Positions 9,792 through 16,818 of a DNA stretch of 35,234 nucleotides are shown here, piece after piece. The notes below the pieces were generated by a model. It was not told the origin of the DNA. It did not search any database and saw only the letters and a list, made by a program, of their open reading frames with translations. The translations under genes and the position numbers were made by a program. Numbering within the stretch: position 1 is the stretch's first letter; each line of letters opens with the position of its first letter. Location of the stretch: assembly GCF_000426305.1 (NCBI RefSeq), contig NZ_AUFC01000028.1, positions 1-35,234 on the forward strand, given 5' to 3'. Source of the stretch: Anaerovorax odorimutans DSM 5092. Lineage in GTDB: Bacteria > Bacillota > Clostridia > Peptostreptococcales > Anaerovoracaceae.

Positions 9792-9856
9792 TAGATAAGT
9801 GTGATAAAGATAATGTATTTATTGAATCCAGTATATATGAAAAGTTAAATTCTTAA
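9788..9856 (+). pseudogene. 3' tail of an immunity gene (copy of the end of 11106-11546)
   Basis: The frame from 9788 encodes VVDKCDKDNVFIESSIYEKL before the stop, nearly identical to the last 23 residues of the intact membrane immunity gene ending at 11546. The match continues through the terminator into the next Rhs core copy (offset exactly 1690 bp). The rest of this gene and its toxin have been lost and replaced by the unrelated relic upstream. Confidence 0.88.
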
Positions 9857-9870
9857 AGTATACAAATCCT

Positions 9871-9906
9871 AACCTCTATATTGTTATAATAGTATAGAGG
9901 TTTTTT
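9871..9906 (+). terminator. Terminator after the lost immunity gene
   Basis: A 10-bp stem (AACCTCTATA / TATAGAGGTT) with a 12-nt loop ends in TTTTTT. An almost identical copy lies at 11561-11596. It stands directly before an Rhs core repeat, so the following toxin cassette is shielded from upstream transcription. Confidence 0.88.
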
Positions 9907-9910
9907 ATAA

Positions 9911-10380
9911 AATAAATGTTATAATGGAAACAGATTCTGCAGGTCAAAAGGTTGCAACAAATATACGTGGTCTGGAGTTAATAAGTCAGATAAATAATGA
10001 AAATAAACAAAAGTATTATTTATCAAATGCACATGGAGATATCCTAGACGTAATAAATAGGCAAGGAGACATATTAAATAACTATAAATACGATCCATTT
10101 GGAAATATAACAGAACAAATGGAAACCCTGCCAAACAGATATAAATATGCAGGAGAACAATATGACGAAGTAACAGGCAAGTACTACTTAAGAGCAAGAC
10201 ACTATGATCCACAAGTAGGAAGATTTATGCAAGAAGATACATATAGAGGAGATGGATTAAACTTATATACATACGTAGCAAATAATCCATTAAAATATGT
10301 AGATCCTAGTGGATATTCCAAGTGTGCTAATAATAGCAGCTCTAGTAGATATGATAAATATTCTAACCTTATTGCATATA
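9911..10380 (+). repeat. Rhs core repeat, copy 2
   Basis: This copy is nearly identical to 6981-7450. The three differences I see are Ile to Met in GRFMQEDT, a silent AAC/AAT change, and one silent change near the end. Homology stops at LIAY, beyond which the toxin tail is unrelated. Confidence 0.95.
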
Positions 10381-11096
10381 ATAATATCAATCCTAAAAAA
10401 ATTACGGACCATTATTTAAAAGCTAATTCTTTAAATAGTGAATATAGGACTGTTAAAATAACATTGCCAAATGGAAATGAGAGCTTTGCTCTTAGAAAAG
10501 ATGGCAAGATAATGAGGTTTGATGAAAAAAGCCTTGATGATGGAACCATAATTCATACTGCAAAAGGTGATTATATAATTAAAAAAGGGAAAGAAGTACC
10601 GGTAAAAAAGGAAAAAAGGGAAGAAAAGGAAAAAAAGAAAGAAAAGAAAAAAGATACTTCAAACGTTAAAGAGACACTAAAAAGTGGAGCAGGTACTGCA
10701 TCAGGTATAGCAGGTGAGTTAAAAGAGAATAGTACAAAGATTGTAAATGGCAGTACAGAAGTTAATCCATATAAGCCAGTTGGGACTGCAGGAAATGCTG
10801 TAGTAGCAGTAACCTTAGCAAATGATTTAATAAATACAGTAGTAGAGGATAATGGAAATACAAAAAACCAAAAAATTATAAAAGGATTAACTCAAGTAGG
10901 AGGAACTGGAATAAATGTAGCTACGGGTTATGTAACTGCAAGATCAGCTGTAGCTGTAGGAAGTCCATTAGCAGTAGAATCAATGGGAACAAGTTATATT
11001 ATGCCATTTTATATGGCTATGTCCATAGATAAAAAGGTTGCGGAACAAGTTGAGATTTTACAAGATAAAATATATAAAAAGTATAATATTAAGTGA
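9924..11096 (+). CDS. Displaced Rhs C-terminus with toxin tail 2 (putative membrane-active toxin)
   Basis: The frame encodes 390 residues from ATG 9924, but that ATG has no ribosome site and corresponds to an internal Met of the main Rhs protein, so this is probably a silent cassette. Residues 1-~150 repeat the Rhs core (YLRARHYDPQVGRF, YVDPSGYSKC). The tail begins at NNINPKKITDHY, then has a lysine/glutamate-rich linker (~225-250) and a Gly/Ala/Val-rich hydrophobic half (VGTAGNAVVAVTLANDL, NVATGYVTARSAVAVG, MPFYMAMSI). Such composition suggests insertion into membranes, and the neighbouring immunity candidate is a membrane protein. I do not recognise the toxin family. Confidence 0.75.
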   Translation: METDSAGQKVATNIRGLELISQINNENKQKYYLSNAHGDILDVINRQGDILNNYKYDPFGNITEQMETLPNRYKYAGEQYDEVTGKYYLRARHYDPQVGRFMQEDTYRGDGLNLYTYVANNPLKYVDPSGYSKCANNSSSSRYDKYSNLIAYNNINPKKITDHYLKANSLNSEYRTVKITLPNGNESFALRKDGKIMRFDEKSLDDGTIIHTAKGDYIIKKGKEVPVKKEKREEKEKKKEKKKDTSNVKETLKSGAGTASGIAGELKENSTKIVNGSTEVNPYKPVGTAGNAVVAVTLANDLINTVVEDNGNTKNQKIIKGLTQVGGTGINVATGYVTARSAVAVGSPLAVESMGTSYIMPFYMAMSIDKKVAEQVEILQDKIYKKYNIK

Positions 11097-11105
11097 GGTT
11101 TAGAA

Positions 11106-11546
11106 ATGAAGATATTTAGGTTTAATGTAATATTACATTTAATAAACTTAATTGTAGTTATATATACATTTAATAAAGTAATACAAAACATAAAGTTGAA
11201 CAATAACTTAATTAATATTATAATTATAGGTATTATATTTATTGTAATTGTATTTGTTACAATTCACTATTTTTACATATGTATAATCGTTAATGAAAAA
11301 TCTATATGTCATAAAACTTTTTTAAAAAAAAGAATAATAAAATTTAAAGACATACGGTCAATTAAGCAATATACTTATCATGGCTCGATACAAATATTTA
11401 AAGCTTCCATTAATAGTAATAATGAAGAAGTTATAATATCACCAGTATATCGACATTATAAAGAATTATTACAACTGGTAGTAGATAGGTGTGATAAAGA
11501 TAAAGTATTTATTGAATCCAGTATATATGAGAAATTAAATTCTTAA
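11106..11546 (+). CDS. Two-TM PH-like membrane protein, putative immunity to toxin 2
   Basis: The product is 146 residues, ATG 11106, with the ribosome site GAGGT overlapping the toxin stop 9 nt upstream. Two hydrophobic helices (~10-27 and ~38-62, rich in Ile/Val) are followed by a cytoplasmic domain (VNEKSICHKTFLKKRIIKFK, DIRSIKQYTYHG, VIISPVYRHYKELLQL). This layout matches the bacterial PH-like two-TM proteins common as immunity proteins. Its 3' end is duplicated at 9788-9856. The pairing with the preceding hydrophobic toxin tail is inferred from adjacency. Confidence 0.75.
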   Translation: MKIFRFNVILHLINLIVVIYTFNKVIQNIKLNNNLINIIIIGIIFIVIVFVTIHYFYICIIVNEKSICHKTFLKKRIIKFKDIRSIKQYTYHGSIQIFKASINSNNEEVIISPVYRHYKELLQLVVDRCDKDKVFIESSIYEKLNS

Positions 11547-11560
11547 AGTATACAAATCCT

Positions 11561-11596
11561 AACCTCTATATTGTTATAACAGTATAGAGGTTTTTT
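11561..11596 (+). terminator. Terminator after immunity gene 2
   Basis: It has the same 10-bp stem and T6 run as at 9871-9906, differing by one loop base. It again sits directly upstream of an Rhs core copy. Confidence 0.88.
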
Positions 11597-11600
11597 ATAA

Positions 11601-12026
11601 AATAAATGTTATAATGGAAATAGATTCAACAGGACAAAAGATAGCAACAAATATAAGAGGTTTAGAGCTAGTAAGTCAGGTAAATGATGCGAATCAACAA
11701 ACGTACTATTTATCAAATGCACATGGAGATATTTTAGACGTAATAAATAGTCAAGGAAACATATTAAATAACTATAAATACGATCCATTTGGAAATATAA
11801 CAGAACAAATGGAAACCCTGCCAAACAGATATAAATATGCAGGAGAACAATATGACGAAGTAACAGGCAAGTACTACTTAAGAGCAAGACACTATGATCC
11901 ACAAGTAGGAAGATTTATGCAAGAAGATACATATAGAGGAGATGGACTGAATTTATATACATACGTAGCAAACAATCCATTAAAATATGTAGATCCTAGT
12001 GGGCATAATAAGTGCGCTAATAATAG
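11601..12026 (+). repeat. Rhs core repeat, copy 3 (mosaic)
   Basis: The copy aligns with 6981-7406. The first ~150 bp are clearly diverged (many third-position and some residue changes), while 11761-11940 is essentially identical to 7141-7320. A sharp change in divergence along one repeat is what gene conversion or patchy recombination leaves. Confidence 0.92.
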
Positions 12027-12735
12027 TGAAAACAGTAATGGTGTGATAGATTTTAGTAGTAATGAATACATTGTGAATATTAAAAAATTATTATTGAGAA
12101 AAGGTAGCTATAATGCTATGGAACAAATAATGAGGGATGTGGAAAAATCTCCACAGTCATTTGCAAAATTAAAAAATTCCGGTTCATCTAAATATATGGA
12201 TTTTATTGATATGGTTAATGATATAGTATTAAGCATTACTCCATATACAGAATCTTATGAGATTAAAAGAAATGGTGGAAGACCTTTTTATGTAAGGGTT
12301 AAGAATTATGATAAGTTTAAAGAAATTCATTACTTTAGAAATAAGCTAAATTGGGCACCAGAAAATCTTTCTGATATGATAAAGTTATCTCAAAAGAAAG
12401 AATGGACATTGTTACCAGTAGATGCAAGCATTTATCATATGTATGGAACTAATGGGGAGTATAATTTGAAATTTGTGTCTAAGAATGGTCACTTTGAAGG
12501 AGTATATAGTAGTTTAACTAAGAAATTAGTAACGGATCCAATTAATATGGGTACTTATAATTATGCTTATCCATATTCCCTTAATCATTTTACTTATGAT
12601 GTAAATCCTTGGAAAGAGTTTGGAAATGTTTATGGCATTTTAGTACCTAGTGAGGATACAAAAGCAAAATTTGATGATAATAAATATGCTCAAAAAAAAT
12701 ATAAAGAAATAAAAAATCAAATAAATAAAAATTAA
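11614..12735 (+). CDS. Displaced Rhs C-terminus with toxin tail 3
   Basis: The frame encodes 373 residues from ATG 11614, which again lacks a ribosome site and equals an internal Met of Rhs, so this looks like a silent cassette. Residues 1-~133 are Rhs core ending YVDPSGHNKC. The ~240-residue tail includes MEQIMRDVEKSPQSFAKL, a YEIKRNGGRPFYVRV segment, then YHMYGTNGEYNLKFVSKNG, NMGTYNYAYPYSLNHFTYDV and NPWKEFGN. The last block (YHM-G-GEYN-KFVS...GTYNYA...H-DV-P) recurs, as I recall, in many bacterial Rhs tails, but I cannot give its activity. Conserved His residues are present. A membrane immunity candidate follows at 12754. Confidence 0.75.
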   Translation: MEIDSTGQKIATNIRGLELVSQVNDANQQTYYLSNAHGDILDVINSQGNILNNYKYDPFGNITEQMETLPNRYKYAGEQYDEVTGKYYLRARHYDPQVGRFMQEDTYRGDGLNLYTYVANNPLKYVDPSGHNKCANNSENSNGVIDFSSNEYIVNIKKLLLRKGSYNAMEQIMRDVEKSPQSFAKLKNSGSSKYMDFIDMVNDIVLSITPYTESYEIKRNGGRPFYVRVKNYDKFKEIHYFRNKLNWAPENLSDMIKLSQKKEWTLLPVDASIYHMYGTNGEYNLKFVSKNGHFEGVYSSLTKKLVTDPINMGTYNYAYPYSLNHFTYDVNPWKEFGNVYGILVPSEDTKAKFDDNKYAQKKYKEIKNQINKN

Positions 12736-12753
12736 GAAAGGATTTATATAATA

Positions 12754-13050
12754 GTGTTTGAAAAAGATAAAAAGTATATCATTTTATTAATACCTATAGT
12801 GCTTATACAAATATTAACAGCTCCCATTTTTTTAATAGGAATTCTAAATATTATTTCGAATAATGTAATTGATGCTGCTAATTATTCTAATACACTAATG
12901 GTGCCTATAATATATATTTTATTAACTTTGTTAATATCAAGTTTTTTATATTTAAAAAATTTAAGAATAATTAGTATAACATTAATGCTAACAAGTATAC
13001 CAATATCAATTATTCAATTTAAAATAATATTACCATATTTATGGTTGTAA
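12754..13050 (+). CDS. Small three-TM protein, putative immunity to toxin 3
   Basis: The product is 98 residues from GTG 12754, with GAAAGGA ~11 nt upstream. It is almost entirely hydrophobic, with three likely TM helices (~8-30, ~45-67, ~72-94) and a charged start (FEKDKK). It follows the toxin-3 stop by 18 nt and ends before a terminator, the usual place of an immunity gene. I do not recognise a family. Confidence 0.65.
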   Translation: MFEKDKKYIILLIPIVLIQILTAPIFLIGILNIISNNVIDAANYSNTLMVPIIYILLTLLISSFLYLKNLRIISITLMLTSIPISIIQFKIILPYLWL

Positions 13051-13077
13051 ATTTTAATACATTAATATAAGTTTATT

Positions 13078-13122
13078 ACATAGCTGTGTAGCTAATTTTT
13101 AGTAATACAGCTATGTTTTTTA
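13078..13122 (+). terminator. Terminator closing cassette 3
   Basis: A 10-bp stem (ACATAGCTGT / ACAGCTATGT) with a 19-nt loop is followed by TTTTTAT. Confidence 0.8.
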
Positions 13123-13139
13123 TACTAAAAAATGATCTA

Positions 13140-13449
13140 AGGTTAAAAAAAGGTATAAAGTATTAAAAAAGGTAAAGAAGTAAAACCACAATAGATTTAA
13201 TAGATTAACAGAAGTATGAGGGAATAAATGTTATAATGGAAACAAGTCATCAGGACAAAAGATAGCAACAAATATAAGAGCTTTGAAACTAATAAGTTAG
13301 ACAAATTATGAAGAACAATAAATGTATTTCTTATCAAATACACTAATAAATGGCCATTATTTAATGATGTTAAAGTACCAAAGAATCAATCAAAAGCAAT
13401 AAGAGGTGCTTTTACAGATTTTATTTGGAATAAGGTATTGAGTGAGTGA
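13140..13449 (+). pseudogene. Degenerate Rhs cassette 4 (core relic plus toxin tail end)
   Basis: About 13162-13185 resembles the IKKGKEV segment of toxin tail 2 (10577-10597). 13194-13216 matches Rhs DNA at 6857-6879. 13219-13350 matches the start of the core repeat (closest to copy 3: GATAGCAACAAATATAAGAG) with several frameshifts and stops. At 13351 the frame switches into an unrelated toxin end, WPLFNDVKVPKNQSKAIRGA then FTDFIWNKVLSE and stop. About 100 bp between the two Rhs matches are deleted. The orphan gene at 13489 was presumably its immunity gene. Confidence 0.8.
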
Positions 13450-13488
13450 AAGAAAATAAGGATATTATAAATATGGGAGTGCTTAATA

Positions 13489-14127
13489 ATGAATTTTAAA
13501 AACATTTTTGTTTTAATTTTTACTTCAGTTTTTATTTTAGTAATATGTTTCATTTGGATTATAAGCCAAGCCTTTTCGGAATGGGGTGATGGTTTTGTTG
13601 GAAAAAGTGAAGAAATTAAAAAAAGTAGCTTAGGAGATGAATTCTTATTTAAATACGAAACATATAATTTCCCACATATTTATACTAGAGTAACAGTAAT
13701 GGATGATTTAGGAAAAGAAAAAATTACATATTTTGTTATTGATGGAGAGTTTTGTAAACCTGATATTGTAACTATAATTGATTCCCCTGAAATAAGATGT
13801 TATGAGCTTTATGGAGAGTTAATTTATAGAATAAAAAAGGATAGTTTTAAAGGGATGTCTATATTTATGATAACAGAATATGATCCAAAGGATTATCCAT
13901 CATTTATAGAAGTCGCGGAAGAATTAGTTGCTAATAATGAATGGAAATGGATAGAGGCTTGTGGAAAATTTCTTTTAAAAGCTGATAATGCTGAAATGAA
14001 AAATACCCTTGAAAGATATGCACTAGGTCAGTTTTCCAAAGAAGAACTCGAATTGAATGAAAATAGCGAAATTACTAAAGAGGAAATGCAGGATTTTGCA
14101 ATACAGACTCTCGAAGACAATACATGA
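13489..14127 (+). CDS. Membrane-anchored protein, putative orphan immunity protein
   Basis: The product is 212 residues, ATG 13489, with GGGAG ~11 nt upstream. One N-terminal TM helix (~5-28, IFVLIFTSVFILVICFIWII) is followed by a soluble domain of ~180 residues (FLFKYETYNFPHIYTRVTVM, ELYGELIYRIKKDSF) and an acidic C-terminus. It lies directly behind a decayed toxin tail, and nothing else explains its position. I do not recognise a named family, so immunity is a contextual guess. Confidence 0.65.
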   Translation: MNFKNIFVLIFTSVFILVICFIWIISQAFSEWGDGFVGKSEEIKKSSLGDEFLFKYETYNFPHIYTRVTVMDDLGKEKITYFVIDGEFCKPDIVTIIDSPEIRCYELYGELIYRIKKDSFKGMSIFMITEYDPKDYPSFIEVAEELVANNEWKWIEACGKFLLKADNAEMKNTLERYALGQFSKEELELNENSEITKEEMQDFAIQTLEDNT

Positions 14128-14238
14128 TGTATTAATAATAGCTACTTTATTATGTTAGACAATATAATCAAATTAAAAAAATAAAAATCTAATAATGAAT
14201 ATTGGAAAAGTTGTGATTAGCAAAATATTTGTATATAA

Positions 14239-14373
14239 GCTGGTGAATTTATTTTAAGAGTAAAATCAGAGTATAAATATAAATTGAATTAGTAAGGGAA
14301 AATCTGTAAAAGACTTTCTATGTAATGGCAAAAATCAGGACCGATATATCCTACAGATGTACCACATAATTAA
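14239..14373 (+). pseudogene. Relic of a toxin C-terminus (cassette 5)
   Basis: One frame reads FILRVKSEYKYKLN, then two stops, GKICKRLSM, a third stop, and WQKSGPIYPTDVPHN with a final TAA at 14371. Keeping a single frame across three nonsense codons suggests simple decay of a gene. The final TAAGGAGG both ends this relic and forms the ribosome site of the next gene, as in a toxin-immunity pair. Confidence 0.6.
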
Positions 14374-14384
14374 GGAGGTTAGAT

Positions 14385-14627
14385 ATGAGAATTCTAGATA
14401 CTGAAAATGATAAAGCTTTGAAAGACATAAACATTTATTTAACAAGAGTAGAAGTTCATGAATTGTTTGACGATCTTAAAGCGATGTTGGAAACAAGTAG
14501 CCAAGAGCATCACGTTCATATTAACGATTTGCAATATGAGCATGAGATTACTTTTGCTTTATATGATGAAGAAGATGTATCCTCATTTGATGAAAGATCT
14601 AAAATATTAATAAATCACGATAAATAA
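14385..14627 (+). CDS. Small acidic protein, putative orphan immunity protein
   Basis: The product is 80 residues, ATG 14385, with AAGGAGG at 14372-14378, 6 nt upstream. It is soluble and acidic, with a helix (VEVHELFDDLKAMLETSSQE), a HHVHINDLQYEHEITFALYD strand region and FDERSKILI at the end. I recall similar small proteins encoded behind Rhs-type toxins in Firmicutes, and here the toxin relic upstream supports the role. The mechanism is unknown. Confidence 0.65.
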   Translation: MRILDTENDKALKDINIYLTRVEVHELFDDLKAMLETSSQEHHVHINDLQYEHEITFALYDEEDVSSFDERSKILINHDK

Positions 14628-14646
14628 ATCTCTTGTAATAATAGAA

Positions 14647-14716
14647 ACATAACTCAGAACTAAAGTGGTGGGAATGGCGAACCAAGTCGTTCCACAGCTT
14701 TTATTTAGAGTTATGT
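14647..14716. other. 70-nt imperfect palindrome
   Basis: ACATAACTC (14647-14655) pairs with GAGTTATGT (14708-14716). Inside, AAAGTGGTGGGAA pairs imperfectly with TTCCACAGCTTT around a ~15-nt loop. It has no T-run and lies between two immunity-like genes. It could be a structured RNA, an attenuator or a small inverted-repeat element; I found no second copy in the window. Confidence 0.55.
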
Positions 14717-14800
14717 TGATAGTTTCTTCTTGCTTATGCAGTTAGTTCTTTAAAACATTTTCACTTTTAGCACCATTAGGAGTAGAAAGGAGTAGATTAA

Positions 14801-15133
14801 ATGAAAAATACAAAAATAATCAAAGCTTCTATTGTACTTTGTATATTTAATTTTATAATATTATTATATTATTTTTTAGGAAGATTTAATGGGTGGTCAT
14901 CATTTTGGAAAGAAATTAATTGGTTTACAATAGCAGGAGAATATTCCTTATTTTCAATTATTATTACTATAGTATTCCTAGATTTAATAAGAAGATTACC
15001 TATCAATAAAAATAGCAAAATATATAAAACACATTTGTACTTAAATATAACTTATATTATAGGATATTTCCTAAATGTAACTTTTGTAGGTGGATTCTTA
15101 GTAGTTACCATATTTGAACCGTTTCTAAGATAA
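14801..15133 (+). CDS. Small three-TM membrane protein, unknown
   Basis: The product is 110 residues, ATG 14801, with AGAAAGGAG ~10 nt upstream. It has three or four hydrophobic helices (~8-28, ~43-62, ~80-105) separated by a basic loop (RRLPINKNSKIYK). Together with the following gene (17 nt away) it forms a pair at the end of the toxin island. Both resemble the membrane immunity candidate at 12754 in size and layout, so orphan immunity is plausible but unproven. Confidence 0.65.
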   Translation: MKNTKIIKASIVLCIFNFIILLYYFLGRFNGWSSFWKEINWFTIAGEYSLFSIIITIVFLDLIRRLPINKNSKIYKTHLYLNITYIIGYFLNVTFVGGFLVVTIFEPFLR

Positions 15134-15149
15134 TTAAGGAGATAGATAA

Positions 15150-15404
15150 ATGGGCAAAAATATAATCATAATAGGTATTATAAATATAATAATAGCTATA
15201 TCAGCTTATCTATATTATTTAATCGTGCCAAATTTTTTTGTATATCTTTATTTTAGATTAACTTTTATTCCATCTATAATAATAATTGTATTATCGAAAG
15301 ATATAAACTCTAAAACTTTAAGAAAAATAAATTATTTTATTAATATTAGTTATTTAATTATGTTCTTGAGTATGTATTCGCATATACATATGAATTTAAG
15401 TTAA
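15150..15404 (+). CDS. Small membrane protein, unknown
   Basis: The product is 84 residues, ATG 15150, with AAGGAGAT (15137-15144) upstream. It has about three TM helices (IIIIGIINIIIAISAYLYYL at the start, FIPSIIIIVL, NISYLIMFLSMY) and a basic DINSKTLRKIN loop. It is probably cotranscribed with the preceding gene. No family is recognised. Confidence 0.6.
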   Translation: MGKNIIIIGIINIIIAISAYLYYLIVPNFFVYLYFRLTFIPSIIIIVLSKDINSKTLRKINYFINISYLIMFLSMYSHIHMNLS

Positions 15405-15752
15405 ATAGTAATCAAGAGGTATTATTCATATATTTAAAAAGAGTACCTTTTAATCAACAGTAAATAAAACAAAAGGGGTTAGATAGAAATATCTAACCCT
15501 AAATTATACCAATATAAAAATTATAAATATGATGAAATTATGCGTTTAGAGTCAGGACATAAAACAGATGAAGCAAAAATAACTATGATATAATACAATG
15601 TAGGATAAAACTTAGGAAAGATCAATTAAAAAAGTGAAATAATCTTTCTAACATTAACATCAGTTAAGTAGGAACATGTTTTATGAGTCAAAAAATAGTG
15701 AGTAACAGAAACAAGTCTGACTGTCTAGGGCTTACTAATTGCCGCTAGTTGT
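15405..15752. other. Gap without a recognisable gene
   Basis: Apart from the hairpin at 15476-15499 there is only a short open stretch (about 15520-15590, YDEIMRLESGHKTDEAKITM) with no start signal, perhaps a gene relic. Nothing else is supported. Confidence 0.5.
15476..15499 (-). terminator. Hairpin, probable terminator for the minus-strand sigma gene
   Basis: A perfect 10-bp stem (GGGTTAGATA / TATCTAACCC) has a GAAA tetraloop. Only the minus strand has a T-rich follower (CCTTTTGTTTTATTT), so it fits as terminator of the gene ending at 15753 rather than of the plus-strand genes. Confidence 0.6.
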
Positions 15753-16370
15753 TTATTGTATTTTAGATAAATTTTTGTACTCAAAGCTTATATTTATTAT
15801 TTCATTAAATAGTATTAAAAACAGATAATTTGTTTTATTATGTTTATTTTTAACAGGCGTTTTTCTATTTGGATCTAAAATTAATTTTAATTGTTTTAGT
15901 GCTCTTCTGTTTATAGAAACAGTTGTATTATAATTTAAATTCATTAATCGAGAAACTTCAGTTAGAGGTTCTTCGTATATGTAATGCAGGCGTATTACTT
16001 GAGCATATTTAGGTTTTAATTTGTTTATAGCTGTTAAAATTTCTTTGTTTTTAGCTTTTTCTAAAACTGTGTTCAAAACATCTTTTTCTACTTTTATTGT
16101 TTCGCCATCAAGAATTTTTAAAGCCTTAGCTATTTTAATTTCTTTTCTGTATTTATCACAAAATATATTTTTTGCTATTTTCTTAAAAATTGGCATCAAA
16201 CTATCATAATTTCGTATTAGATCTATTTTTTCAGTTGAAGTTAAAAAAGTTTGTTGCACAATATCTTCAGTTACATAAATATTTCTGGTTATAGTATAAA
16301 CATACTTCATTAAAGATTTATAGTATTTATCAATTTCTTTGTTTAAAAATATATAATCACATTCTCTCAT
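15753..16370 (-). CDS. ECF-type RNA polymerase sigma-70 factor
   Basis: The product is 205 residues. ATG (16370-16368) has AGAGG about 5 nt upstream on the minus strand. Region 2 is seen at ~15-45 (LMKYVYTITRNIYVTEDIVQ) and region 4 at ~113-165 (LKPKYAQVIRLHYIYEEPLT, then EVSRLMNLNYNTTVSINRRA). The helix-turn-helix core is L-x-E-V-S-R-L-M-N-x-N-x-x-T-V. The last ~35 residues are a basic then hydrophobic tail that is longer than usual. No anti-sigma gene is adjacent. Such factors direct core polymerase to a small set of promoters, but the target is unknown. Confidence 0.85.
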   Translation of the reverse strand: MRECDYIFLNKEIDKYYKSLMKYVYTITRNIYVTEDIVQQTFLTSTEKIDLIRNYDSLMPIFKKIAKNIFCDKYRKEIKIAKALKILDGETIKVEKDVLNTVLEKAKNKEILTAINKLKPKYAQVIRLHYIYEEPLTEVSRLMNLNYNTTVSINRRALKQLKLILDPNRKTPVKNKHNKTNYLFLILFNEIINISFEYKNLSKIQ

Positions 16371-16595
16371 TTTAACCTCTTTGAATATTGTAATCGAATG
16401 ATTATTATAATGCTAAATAATTTAAAAAACATATTTATAAAATAATTAAAAAAATTTTTATAAAAAGTACACGATAATGAAATGTTTTTACGTGTTTATA
16501 TATAGATAGTTTTTTAGGGGGGATATATATGACGTAAAAAATGGTTTGCAGTAGAAAATATTTTTTTAGTTTAGTAAGCAGAAAGGAACGAGGTT

Positions 16596-16721
16596 ATGAG
16601 TTTTGTAGAGATTATTGAAGATGAAGAATTGGGAATTTTAGAGTTATGGATGTTATCAGAAGAATCCATAGAAGATTGGAATAATAGAAAAAGTTTTGAA
16701 ATAGATTCAAAAAAGGATTAA
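16596..16721 (+). CDS. 41-residue acidic small protein, unknown
   Basis: ATG 16596 follows AAAGGAACGAGG. The product starts MSFVEIIEDEELGILELWML and ends in KKD, with strongly acidic composition and a possible amphipathic helix. It is divergent from the sigma gene (226 bp between starts), so it could be controlled by it or could be a leader or regulator peptide. Upstream, GGGGGG followed by ATGACGTAA at ~16530 looks like an abandoned start. No homolog is recalled. Confidence 0.5.
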   Translation: MSFVEIIEDEELGILELWMLSEESIEDWNNRKSFEIDSKKD

Positions 16722-16818
16722 AATAATAAGCATTAGAATATTAAATCTATAAAAATATTAAATTTTTATATTAAAAATTACAGTTATATCAATTAATATT
16801 ATTAAAATTCATTATAAT

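Noticed and set aside
16520-16540. GGGGGG followed by ATG as a gene start
   Set aside because: The frame is ATG-ACG-TAA, so no protein can be made; it is at most a leftover start.
16722-16818. The missing N-terminus of cotJC directly upstream of 16819
   Set aside because: The frame is open back to 16762 but encodes an Ile/Asn-rich string unlike the CotJC start, and there is no ribosome site. The true 5' end is not in this stretch.
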